Below are positions 1 to 6,956 of a DNA stretch of 13,841 bases, piece by piece. The notes under the pieces were generated by a model. It was not told the origin of the DNA. It made no database searches and saw only the letters and a program-made list of their open reading frames with translations. The translations under genes were made by a program, and so were the position numbers. Origin of the DNA: an uncultured Arcobacter sp. (lineage in GTDB: Bacteria; Campylobacterota; Campylobacteria; Campylobacterales; Arcobacteraceae); NCBI GenBank assembly GCA_937860115.1, contig CALMBI010000070.1, forward strand, positions 1 through 13,841, in the 5' to 3' direction. The first letter of the stretch is position 1. Every line of letters begins with the position of its first letter.

Positions 1-60
1 ACTGTTAGAGTCAAAAGGATCTCTAATATTTACACAAAAATGTGATCATATTTTGTATGT

Positions 61-450
61 TTACGGATATTTTTTAAGATGTTTCATAAAAGCTTCAATC
101 AAAAAAGGTTTTTCTTAAATCACTTCAATATCTAACAAATCTAGATTTGGATTATCTTTTTTAAGTTCAGAAATTCTATGTGATGTGATGATGATTACAG
201 GAAATTTGTATCCATCTTCCCTTAATTTATGTATAAACTGTAAGCCATTCATTTTTGGCATATTTATATCACTTACAAGTAGATCAATACTTGAATAATC
301 ATCATTAAAAGTATCTATCAAATCTTCTGGATTGTCAAAACAAAAAACATTTTGTTCAAAACTTTTTAAAATATGCTCTATTGAGATTCTAAGAGTGAGA
401 TTATCTTCAAGAAATAAAATATTTAGTTTTTTACCTATTTGATCCATCAT
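61..450 (-). pseudogene. Single-domain response regulator (CheY-like receiver) interrupted by an in-frame stop
   Basis: Reading from the ATG at 450, the protein is a receiver domain: acidic pair E15-D16 in LFLEDN, phospho-acceptor D61 in LLVSDINMPKMNG, and the conserved threonine T89 in VIIITSH. A TAA at 115-117 (codon 112) ends it after 111 residues. The same frame then continues with EKPFLIEAFMKHLKKYP and a second TAA at 61-63. That tail contains the Lys-Pro pair (K114-P115) every receiver needs, 53 residues after D61 (52 in CheY). So the gene is a complete receiver of about 130 codons broken by one nonsense codon, with no frameshift. Without the lysine and helix 5 the product should not switch normally. 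No output domain is present. Two ATG codons abut at 445-450; the AAGG upstream is better spaced for the second (447). It could be a pseudogene, a sequencing error or a read-through site. Confidence 0.85.
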
Positions 451-789
451 ATACCTTTTTCATTCTTAAAATTATTATACAATTATTTTTTATAAAGAAT
501 AATTTTTCATTAACTTATATTTTGCTTATCATTATTTTTTAAATTTTTATTCACTTGATTTAATCTTTCACCAGTTTTGATTGTTGATCTTTTTTTACTC
601 TACAATTCATAAAATTTTTAATTTCTACCTATAGAGCAAGAGATACGCCTAATACTTAATATTAGACTAAAAAAAGTTGTACAATAGAAAATTATTTTGA
701 AGTTATTTTAAATAAAAACAAGAGAAACCGTCAATGAAATCGACAATCCCCCTCGTATAAGTGTATGAAATTTGAAATCTATTTTTAGA
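451..789. other. Intergenic region between groEL and the response regulator, no gene seen
   Basis: This 339-bp, very AT-rich gap lies downstream of the groEL stop and upstream of the response regulator. Apart from the promoter at 474-502, the only structure I find is a short perfect inverted repeat at 649-665 (ctaata, 5-nt loop, tattag). It is too weak and has no T-tract in the right place for groEL, so I do not call it a terminator. No tRNA, no open frame with protein character and no strong groEL terminator is visible. Confidence 0.6.
474..502 (-). promoter_or_regulatory. Probable sigma-70 promoter of the response regulator gene
   Basis: On the minus strand there is a perfect TATAAT (474-479). 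Seventeen bases upstream is a weak -35-like TTATTC (497-502). Transcription would start near 467, about 17-20 nt before the start codon. The -10 box is clear; the -35 assignment is weak. Confidence 0.5.
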
Positions 790-2430
790 TTACATCCCCA
801 TTCCACCAAGGCCACCCATACCACCCATATCAGGAGCATGAGAAACAGCAGCTTTATCTTCTCTAAGATCAGACACTGTAGCTTCAGTTGTAAGTAGAAG
901 TGATGCAACAGATACTGCATTTTGCATTGCAACTCTTTCTACTTTTGTAGGATCTACGATACCAGCTTCAAACATATCTACATATTCTCCAGTAGCAGCA
1001 TTAAATCCAATATTAGCATTTGTAGATCTTGATACTTCATTTGCTACAACTCCAGCATCATATCCAGCATTTGCAGCAATCTGTTTTAATGGAGCAGCAA
1101 CAGCTCTAATAATGATATCAGCACCAATTTGCTCATCACCTTCAAGTTTTAGTGTCACTTTAGAAGCAGCTTTTATTAAAGCAGCTCCACCACCTACAAC
1201 AATTCCCTCTTCAACAGCAGCTCGTGTTGCACTTAGTGCATCATCAACTCTATCTTTTTTCTCTTTCATCTCAGTTTCAGTCGGTGCTCCAACTTTGATA
1301 ACGGCAACTCCACCACTCAGTTTTGCTAGTCTTTCTTGAAGTTTTTCTCTATCATAATCACTTGAAGTATTCGTGATCTCAGCTCTGATTTGTCCAATTC
1401 TAGCTTGAACATCTTCTTTTGTTCCTGCACCATTTACAATAGTAGTATTGTCTTTATCGATAGAGATTTTTGAAGCCATACCAAGTACTTCCATACCACA
1501 ACTTTCTAATTTCATACCAAGCTCTTCAGATACTACAGTTCCTTTTGTTAAAACAGCAATATCTTGAAGCATCGCTTTTCTTCTATCTCCAAATCCTGGT
1601 GCTTTTACTGCAACAACATTTAATGCACCTCTGATTCTATTGACTACAAGTGTAGAAAGAGCTTCCCCTTCAATATCTTCAGCAATTATCAAAAGTGGTC
1701 TTTGTGTTTGATTTACTTGCTCTAAAATAGGAAGTAACTCTTTTAAAGAAGTGATTTTTTTCTCACTGAGTAAAATAAAAGGATTATCATATTCAACGAT
1801 CATTTTTTCAGCATTTGTAACAAAATATGGAGACAGATATCCTCTATCAAATTGCATCCCTTCAACTACATCTAATTCATCGTTAATCCCTTTTGCTTCT
1901 TCAACAGTGATAACACCATCTTTTCCAACTTTATCCATAGCTTCTGCAATCATATCACCAATAGCCGTGTCACTATTAGCTGAGATTGTAGCAACTTGAG
2001 CGATTTGCTCTTTTGTATCAACCACTCTTGAAATCTTTTTAAGCTCTTCTAGAATTTGTTCTGCTGCTTTATCCATACCACGTTTAAGTTGTACAGGGTT
2101 TGCACCTGCAGTTACATTTCTAAGTCCCTCTTTAAAAATAGAGTGTGCCAAAACAGTAGCAGTTGTCGTACCATCACCTGCTTCATCATTTGTTTTAGAA
2201 GCAACCTCTTTTACAAGTTGTGCTCCCATATTTTCAATTGCATCTGGAAGTTCAATCTCTCTTGCTACACTTACACCATCTTTTGTGATATGTGGTGAAC
2301 CGTATGCTTTTTGTAAAAGTACATTTCTACCTCTTGGCCCCATTGTAACTTGAACAGCATCAGCTAATTTTTTTACACCTCTATAAAGTTTATTTCTAGC
2401 ATCATCACTAAAATATATCTCTTTTGCCAT
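790..2430 (-). CDS. groL: Chaperonin GroEL (60 kDa, HSP60)
   Basis: GroEL forms the ATP-driven double-ring folding chamber in the cytoplasm and works with the GroES lid encoded just upstream. The 546-residue product is full length for the family. Visible landmarks are the N-terminal DDARNKLYRGV, the nucleotide-binding VTMGPRGRNV (residues 28-37), GDGTTT (85-90), DREKLQERLAKLSGG, the RVDDALSATRAAVEEG segment containing the ATP-hydrolysis aspartate, and the Gly-Met-rich tail GGMGGLGGMGM. The start is ATG at 2430, preceded by AAAGGA. It follows groES after 110 nt and shares its CIRCE-controlled promoter, so it should be induced by heat or protein damage through HrcA. I see nothing abnormal in the protein. 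Confidence 0.98.
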   Translation of the reverse strand: MAKEIYFSDDARNKLYRGVKKLADAVQVTMGPRGRNVLLQKAYGSPHITKDGVSVAREIELPDAIENMGAQLVKEVASKTNDEAGDGTTTATVLAHSIFKEGLRNVTAGANPVQLKRGMDKAAEQILEELKKISRVVDTKEQIAQVATISANSDTAIGDMIAEAMDKVGKDGVITVEEAKGINDELDVVEGMQFDRGYLSPYFVTNAEKMIVEYDNPFILLSEKKITSLKELLPILEQVNQTQRPLLIIAEDIEGEALSTLVVNRIRGALNVVAVKAPGFGDRRKAMLQDIAVLTKGTVVSEELGMKLESCGMEVLGMASKISIDKDNTTIVNGAGTKEDVQARIGQIRAEITNTSSDYDREKLQERLAKLSGGVAVIKVGAPTETEMKEKKDRVDDALSATRAAVEEGIVVGGGAALIKAASKVTLKLEGDEQIGADIIIRAVAAPLKQIAANAGYDAGVVANEVSRSTNANIGFNAATGEYVDMFEAGIVDPTKVERVAMQNAVSVASLLLTTEATVSDLREDKAAVSHAPDMGGMGGLGGMGM

Positions 2431-2468
2431 TGTATTGTCCTTTCTTTTTATATTATTTTTTAAAGTTC

Positions 2469-2498
2469 TTTAGAAGAGAGTTTTAAAAATCTTCTAAA
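2469..2498. promoter_or_regulatory. Hairpin in the groES-groEL intergenic spacer
   Basis: A perfect 9-bp inverted repeat pairs TTTAGAAGA (2469-2477) with TCTTCTAAA (2490-2498) around a 12-nt loop. A second small palindrome, GATCAA-T-TTGATC, lies at 2513-2525. Both fall in the 110-nt spacer between the groES stop and the groEL start, so the groESL mRNA should carry them. There is no T-tract, so a terminator is unlikely. A processing or stability element is possible but unproven. Confidence 0.5.
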
Positions 2499-2540
2499 AT
2501 TACTATTTTTTTGATCAATTTGATCTTTAAAAATTTAAAA

Positions 2541-2810
2541 TTATTTTGTTATTACACCTAAAATGTCATCTTCAGTATCTAATACTAAATATTCAACATC
2601 ATCAAGTGTTAATGGAGTTCCTGCATATTTTTTATATACTACAGTATCGCCGATTTGAATATTTTGCGTAGTTGCACTTATTGCCACAACTTCTGCTTGT
2701 GTAGGTTTTTCTTTAGAAGCATTATCTGGTAAAAAAATACCGCTTTGTGTTTGTGTTTTCTCTTCTGGAATTTTTGCAAGTATTCTGTTTCCAAATGGTT
2801 TAAAGTTCAT
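2541..2810 (-). CDS. groS: Co-chaperonin GroES (10 kDa)
   Basis: GroES is the heptameric lid that closes the GroEL folding chamber. The 89-residue product has the family start FKPFGNRILAKI, the mobile loop around residues 17-30 ending in SGIFLPDNA (the hydrophobic GIFLP contacts GroEL), and the core IQIGDTVVYKKYAGTPL. It ends with DILGVITK, without the metal-binding extension found in Helicobacter GroES. The ATG at 2810 has an AAGGGG ribosome site 6 nt upstream. It is the first gene of the groES-groEL operon, 30 nt downstream of the CIRCE operator. Confidence 0.98.
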   Translation of the reverse strand: MNFKPFGNRILAKIPEEKTQTQSGIFLPDNASKEKPTQAEVVAISATTQNIQIGDTVVYKKYAGTPLTLDDVEYLVLDTEDDILGVITK

Positions 2811-2840
2811 TGTGTCCCCTTGTAAATTTATTTGTATTAA

Positions 2841-2867
2841 TTAGCACTCATTTGATTTGAGTGCTAG
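2841..2867. promoter_or_regulatory. CIRCE operator (HrcA-binding site) of groESL
   Basis: TTAGCACTC (2841-2849), nine bases, then GAGTGCTAG (2859-2867) matches the CIRCE consensus TTAGCACTC-N9-GAGTGCTAA at 17 of 18 positions. The single difference is the outermost base next to the -10 box. It lies between the promoter and groES and covers the expected transcription start, as expected for an HrcA-repressed heat-shock operon. No hrcA gene lies in the window. Confidence 0.96.
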
Positions 2868-2868
2868 A

Positions 2869-2897
2869 ATTATATATTATTCTTTTTATGATGTCAA
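2869..2897 (-). promoter_or_regulatory. Consensus sigma-70 promoter of groESL
   Basis: On the minus strand, TTGACA (2892-2897) and TATAAT (2869-2874) are both perfect and separated by exactly 17 bp. The -10 box ends one base before the CIRCE operator, so HrcA binding would block the start site directly. This is the only fully consensus promoter in the window. Confidence 0.93.
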
Positions 2898-2917
2898 TAG
2901 TTTTTGTCTTAAAATAA

Positions 2918-2948
2918 AAAAAGCCAAGCGATTACCACTTGGCTTTTT
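2918..2948 (-). terminator. Rho-independent terminator of the rpsA-serA-efp operon
   Basis: AAAAAGCCAAG (2918-2928) and CTTGGCTTTTT (2938-2948) form an 11-bp perfect stem with a 9-nt loop. On the minus strand it is followed by a run of seven T. It begins 16 nt after the efp stop codon and lies upstream of the groES -35 box, so it insulates groESL from the operon above. T residues also follow on the plus strand, so it could work both ways, but no plus-strand gene approaches from the left. Confidence 0.92.
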
Positions 2949-2964
2949 CTTTTTAAAGTAAAAT

Positions 2965-3525
2965 TTATTTCACTTTCTCTAAATATTCACCTGTTCTTGT
3001 GTCACATTTGATGATATCACCTTCAACTATATGAAATGGGATCTGTACTACTGCACCACTCTCTAAAGTTGCTGGTTTTTTACCACCTTGCGAGTCACCT
3101 TTAAAGTTTGGTGGAGTATCAACAATTTTAAGTTCTACAAACATTGGTGGCTCAACTGTAATAGCTTCCCCTTTAAAGAACATCATATCAACATTCATAC
3201 CATCTAAAATCCATTTAGCAGCATCACCAACTTGATCATAAGTAAGTGCAATTTGTTCATATGTTTCATTATCCATAAACTGCATCATTTCACCATCATC
3301 ATACAAAAACTGCATTGTTTTTTGTTGAAGATCTGGCACTTCACATTTATCACCTGCATGGAAAGTTTTCTCAATAGTTTTACCATTGATAAAATTTCTT
3401 ATTTTACATCTAACAAATGCCGCACCTTTCCCTGGTTTAACATGTTGATATTCTGTGATTCTATATGGAATCCCATCAACTTCAATTTTTAAACCTTTTT
3501 TTAATTCACTCATACCTATTGCCAT
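2965..3525 (-). CDS. efp: Elongation factor P
   Basis: EF-P enters ribosomes stalled at polyproline stretches and promotes peptide-bond formation. The 186-residue product is full length. It has the N-terminal KOW-like domain (LKKGLKIEVDGIPYRITEYQ), the tip loop KPGKGAAFVR with the modifiable lysine K33 (equivalent to E. coli K34), and OB domains ending in GDIIKCDTRTGEYLEK. The lysine at the loop tip would suit beta-lysylation, but the modification type cannot be told from this window. The ATG at 3525 has a GGGAGA ribosome site. It is the last gene of the rpsA-serA-efp run, 18 nt after serA, and is followed by a strong terminator. Confidence 0.97.
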   Translation of the reverse strand: MAIGMSELKKGLKIEVDGIPYRITEYQHVKPGKGAAFVRCKIRNFINGKTIEKTFHAGDKCEVPDLQQKTMQFLYDDGEMMQFMDNETYEQIALTYDQVGDAAKWILDGMNVDMMFFKGEAITVEPPMFVELKIVDTPPNFKGDSQGGKKPATLESGAVVQIPFHIVEGDIIKCDTRTGEYLEKVK

Positions 3526-3543
3526 AGTGAGTTCTCCCTTTTA

Positions 3544-5133
3544 TTAAATATTTACAAAATATACAGCGTTTGCTGCTTTTAAGTTTCTAAGCTGATCTAA
3601 GATATCTTCATTGATATTATCATCTACAATAATAACAGCTAATGCACCTTTTTTATTTCTTCCAAGTCTAAAGTCTGCAATATTAATATTATTATCACCT
3701 AAGATTTTACCAACATCACCAATAACACCAGGAACATCAGAATTTTTAAATAGAATCATTTTCCCATCAGGGATAACATCAACGATATAATCATTGATAT
3801 CTACTATTCTTTGAACATCTTCATCAAAAATAGTTCCACTAATTTTATTGATACCGTGTGCTGTTTCTACTTTAATAGTTACTTTATTTTTATAAACACT
3901 GTTGTTTAGATTTTCTAAAGTCTCTAATTTAATGTTTTTTTCATTTGCAACAAATGTAGCATTTACATAATTAATCTTCTCAGTTCCGATCGATGGCGTT
4001 AATGCTCCAACTGTTGCAAAAGTGATAAGCGACTCTAAATAATCAGCGATATCACCTTCAGCCTCTACTTTAATAGAAACGATAGCTGTTTTATCCATTT
4101 GAGCAATTGTAAATGCCATTTTTTGAGTAAGTTCAAGATATGGTTTTACAAATGATGGGATTTTTGTCTCATCAATTGGAAGATTTAGAGCATGCGGATA
4201 TCCAATACCTCTTGCCGCTTCGATTGCATTCTCAGCTGCTTGCATCGCAATTTTCAGTTGAGATTCTTGAGTATTTGCACCAAGGTGAGCAGTAACTGTT
4301 ACATTATTAAGATCTAAAAGAGGATGGCTTGTAGCTGGTTCTTTGTTAAATACATCGATTCCTGCCATAGCAATTTTTCCAGATTTTAAGTTCGTAACCA
4401 GATCCTCTTCATTATATAATCCACCTCTAGCACAGTTGATTAAAATTACTCCATCTTTCATTTTATCAATCTCTTTTTGAGTGATCATATTGATAGTTTC
4501 ACTATTTTTTGGTGTATGGATAGTGATAATGTCACAAGCTAAAATATCATCAAAATTAGTTGTATATTCTACACCTAAATCAAGTGCTTTTTTTGGATTG
4601 ATATATGGATCATACGTCACAATATCACACTCAAATGCTTTACATCTAAGAGCTACTCTGTGTCCAATATTCCCAAATCCAATAACACCAACTTTTTTCC
4701 CATATAACTCTTGACCATACCAGTCTTCTCTTTTCCAGATTCTTTGATCTTTAAGTTGAGAGTGAGCATATGGCATTTTTCTAAGACATGATAAGATGTG
4801 TGTCATTGTAAGTTCTGTTGCAGCGATTGTATTTGCAGTCGGGACATTCATAGCAATAATCCCTCTTTGACTACAACCTTTGATATCAACATTATCAACA
4901 CCAACACCAGCTCTTACAACAGCTTTAAGATTAACAGCAGCATTTAAAAATGGCTCATCTACATCAGTAGAACTTCTTGTAATACACACTTGTGCATCTT
5001 TAATCACATCAAGAAGAGCTACTTTATCAATATCTGCTGCAAATACATAATTTATATCATTTGTATTTTTAAGGATTTCTAACCCACTTTCGTGGATATG
5101 ATCACATACTACTATTGTAGGTTTGCTACTCAT
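3544..5133 (-). CDS. serA: D-3-phosphoglycerate dehydrogenase, long form with ACT domain
   Basis: This cytoplasmic enzyme oxidises 3-phosphoglycerate to 3-phosphohydroxypyruvate with NAD, the first step of serine synthesis. The 529-residue length is that of the long form: catalytic and NAD domains (1-310), an intervening domain (about 320-445) and a C-terminal ACT domain (about 455-529, beginning MILFKNSDVPGVIGDVGKIL). The NAD motif GVIGFGNIG is at 149-157. The catalytic triad appears as R236 (NCARGG), E265 (NKEP) and H283 (TAHLGA). The ACT domain suggests serine feedback inhibition, a family property. The ATG at 5133 has a GGAG site. The gene sits 21 nt after rpsA and 18 nt before efp, so the three are probably co-transcribed. 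Confidence 0.97.
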   Translation of the reverse strand: MSSKPTIVVCDHIHESGLEILKNTNDINYVFAADIDKVALLDVIKDAQVCITRSSTDVDEPFLNAAVNLKAVVRAGVGVDNVDIKGCSQRGIIAMNVPTANTIAATELTMTHILSCLRKMPYAHSQLKDQRIWKREDWYGQELYGKKVGVIGFGNIGHRVALRCKAFECDIVTYDPYINPKKALDLGVEYTTNFDDILACDIITIHTPKNSETINMITQKEIDKMKDGVILINCARGGLYNEEDLVTNLKSGKIAMAGIDVFNKEPATSHPLLDLNNVTVTAHLGANTQESQLKIAMQAAENAIEAARGIGYPHALNLPIDETKIPSFVKPYLELTQKMAFTIAQMDKTAIVSIKVEAEGDIADYLESLITFATVGALTPSIGTEKINYVNATFVANEKNIKLETLENLNNSVYKNKVTIKVETAHGINKISGTIFDEDVQRIVDINDYIVDVIPDGKMILFKNSDVPGVIGDVGKILGDNNINIADFRLGRNKKGALAVIIVDDNINEDILDQLRNLKAANAVYFVNI

Positions 5134-5154
5134 AATTTCTCCAATATTCCTGAA

Positions 5155-6816
5155 TTATTTTCTTAATTGTCCTGCTAATGCATCACCTAAAGTCATTGCA
5201 CTATCATCACTTACTGATTTTAAAACTTCTCTATTTTTTTGAGATTCTAATCTTTTCATAGAGAGTCTTACTCTATTGTTTTGTTTGTCGATATTTACAA
5301 CAACCGCTTCAACTTCATCACCGATTTTTAATTCTGGATTCTCTTCTGTTGTAGCTAATAGATCCTCTTTTCTAATAAGACCATCAAGATTATCTTCAAG
5401 TTTAACAAATACACCAAAATCTTTGATATCTTTTACAGTTGATTTGATGATATCTCCATTTGCATATTTAGAAGCAAATTTGTCTGCTGGAGACTCTGCT
5501 AAAGCTTTGATACTTAAAGAAATATTTTCTTTTTCTTTGTCAACTTTGATGATTTTAACCTCAACTTCGTCACCTTTTTTGAAAAGTTCTTTACATTTTA
5601 CATTTTGCTCCCATGAAGCTTCTTCATTGTGTAATAAACCATCAACTTCACCAATAGAAATAAATGCACCAAATTCAGTAATAGTTGCAACATTACCTTT
5701 TAGTATATCACCTATTTTGTGCTCTTCTAAGAATTTTTTGAATGGTTTTGGTTGTAAAGATTTAAGACTTACTCTTAATTTTCTTTTATCACAATCAAGA
5801 TCGATAACTTCAACATTGATCTCATCACCAATATTTAAGTAATCTTTTGGATTTTTTACATTTTTATTCCATGAAATTTCTGAAATATGTAATAGTCCTT
5901 CGATATCATTTCCAAGATCAACAAATGCGCCATAAGTTTCAAAGTTTGAAACTGTTACAGTTATAGTATCTCCCACTTCTAATTGCTCTTTGATCTCTTC
6001 CCAAGGGTTAGGCATAGCATCTTTGATAGATAATGATAAGTGACCTTTTTCTTTGTCGTAAGATTTTACAACTACTTCTACTTTGTCACCCTCTTTATAG
6101 TATTGTGAAGGATTTACTGGACCTTTGTATGAAATCTCATTGTAATTAACAAGGCCATCAATTCCACCCATATCAACAAACATACCATAACTTGTGATTT
6201 TTTTAACAATTCCCTCTTTAACTTCAGTGTTTTCCATAAGTTTAGAGATCTGCTCATCTTTATTTTTTTGGAACTCTTCGATAAGTTTTTTTCTAGAGAT
6301 AACGATACTATTTGAATCTCTTTTTGCTTTAATAACAACAGCTTTGATTTTTTTACCAACAGCACCTTGAGCTTTGATAAATCCTTGAGCCATTGGCATA
6401 AAAAATTCTAAACCTTCACTACTTTCTACAATAAATCCAGCTCTTGGTTTAATTGATGTGATAACACCTTCAACTACAACATTTTCTGGATCTTCACCAT
6501 ATGTATCAAAAAATTGATCAAATTTTAATTTTTGTAATACTTTTTTGTATGATAAAGAAAGGTTTTCACCTCTTGTTCCTAAAATCATAACCTTAACCGT
6601 GTCACCAACTTTATAAGTCACTTCACCGTTAACTGTAATCTCAGAAAGTGGAATTCTTCCCTCTTTACCACCAATACTCACTATAAAACTATCACTATTG
6701 ATTGCTACTATCGTACCATCTGCTACTGTGTTTGTTTCTGTTTGTTTTTCACTCTCCTCAAATAATTCTGCGAAGTTTTCATCTTCAGCTAATTCAAAAT
6801 CTTTGAACTTTTTCAT
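5155..6816 (-). CDS. rpsA: 30S ribosomal protein S1 (six S1 repeats)
   Basis: S1 binds mRNA on the 30S subunit and helps unfold it for initiation. The 553-residue product contains six S1/OB repeats at about 31-98, 115-180, 200-268, 285-353, 372-440 and 455-525. They are recognisable from strands such as GIVKKITSYGMFVDMGGIDGL, GAFVDLGNDIEGLLHISEIS and FGAFISIGEVDGLLHNEE. The frame can be extended by one codon to a TTG at 6819. I prefer the ATG at 6816 because AAGGGTAGG then sits 7 nt upstream, against 4 nt for the TTG. The gene is divergent from the NapA-like gene. In Campylobacter jejuni ispH is adjacent to rpsA (recalled); it is not found here. Confidence 0.97.
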   Translation of the reverse strand: MKKFKDFELAEDENFAELFEESEKQTETNTVADGTIVAINSDSFIVSIGGKEGRIPLSEITVNGEVTYKVGDTVKVMILGTRGENLSLSYKKVLQKLKFDQFFDTYGEDPENVVVEGVITSIKPRAGFIVESSEGLEFFMPMAQGFIKAQGAVGKKIKAVVIKAKRDSNSIVISRKKLIEEFQKNKDEQISKLMENTEVKEGIVKKITSYGMFVDMGGIDGLVNYNEISYKGPVNPSQYYKEGDKVEVVVKSYDKEKGHLSLSIKDAMPNPWEEIKEQLEVGDTITVTVSNFETYGAFVDLGNDIEGLLHISEISWNKNVKNPKDYLNIGDEINVEVIDLDCDKRKLRVSLKSLQPKPFKKFLEEHKIGDILKGNVATITEFGAFISIGEVDGLLHNEEASWEQNVKCKELFKKGDEVEVKIIKVDKEKENISLSIKALAESPADKFASKYANGDIIKSTVKDIKDFGVFVKLEDNLDGLIRKEDLLATTEENPELKIGDEVEAVVVNIDKQNNRVRLSMKRLESQKNREVLKSVSDDSAMTLGDALAGQLRK

Positions 6817-6851
6817 CAACTTGCCTACCCTTGTATATAATTTTGGCCCTG

Positions 6852-6857
6852 ATTGTA
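6852..6857 (-). promoter_or_regulatory. Possible -10 box of the rpsA-serA-efp operon
   Basis: TACAAT on the minus strand lies 36 nt before the rpsA ATG. No convincing -35 box is found 16-18 bp upstream. It is the best candidate in the 140-bp divergent region but remains tentative. Confidence 0.35.
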
Positions 6858-6943
6858 TCGTAGTTCGACTTAAAAGATATTATATATTTGTATAATTTAG
6901 TAATATTTTTTGTAAATTTCTATGATCTAAAGTTGAGTGTCGC

Positions 6944-6949
6944 TATAAT
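6944..6949 (+). promoter_or_regulatory. -10 box just before the NapA-like gene
   Basis: A perfect TATAAT ends only 7 nt before the ATG at 6957, so a transcript from it would start at about 6955-6957, at or next to the start codon. There is no clear -35 box. A second TATAAT at 6891-6896 could give a transcript with a leader of about 55 nt. No Shine-Dalgarno sequence precedes the ATG in either case. Confidence 0.5.
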
Positions 6950-6956
6950 CCTATCA

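Noticed and set aside
1..60. Terminator from TTAGAG (5-10) and CTCTAA (21-26)
   Set aside because: Six-bp stem with a 10-nt loop and no T-run after it; too weak to call, and too close to the window edge to judge.
649..665. Short inverted repeat as the groEL terminator
   Set aside because: The stem is 6 AT-rich base pairs, lies about 125 nt past the stop, and lacks a T-tract on the minus-strand downstream side.
747..755. Fragment CCCCCTCGT resembling the tail of the REP repeat
   Set aside because: Only about eight bases match and there is no hairpin arm beside it; chance is sufficient.
708..932. Open frame across the groEL 3' end
   Set aside because: It overlaps groEL in another frame and its translation has no protein family character.
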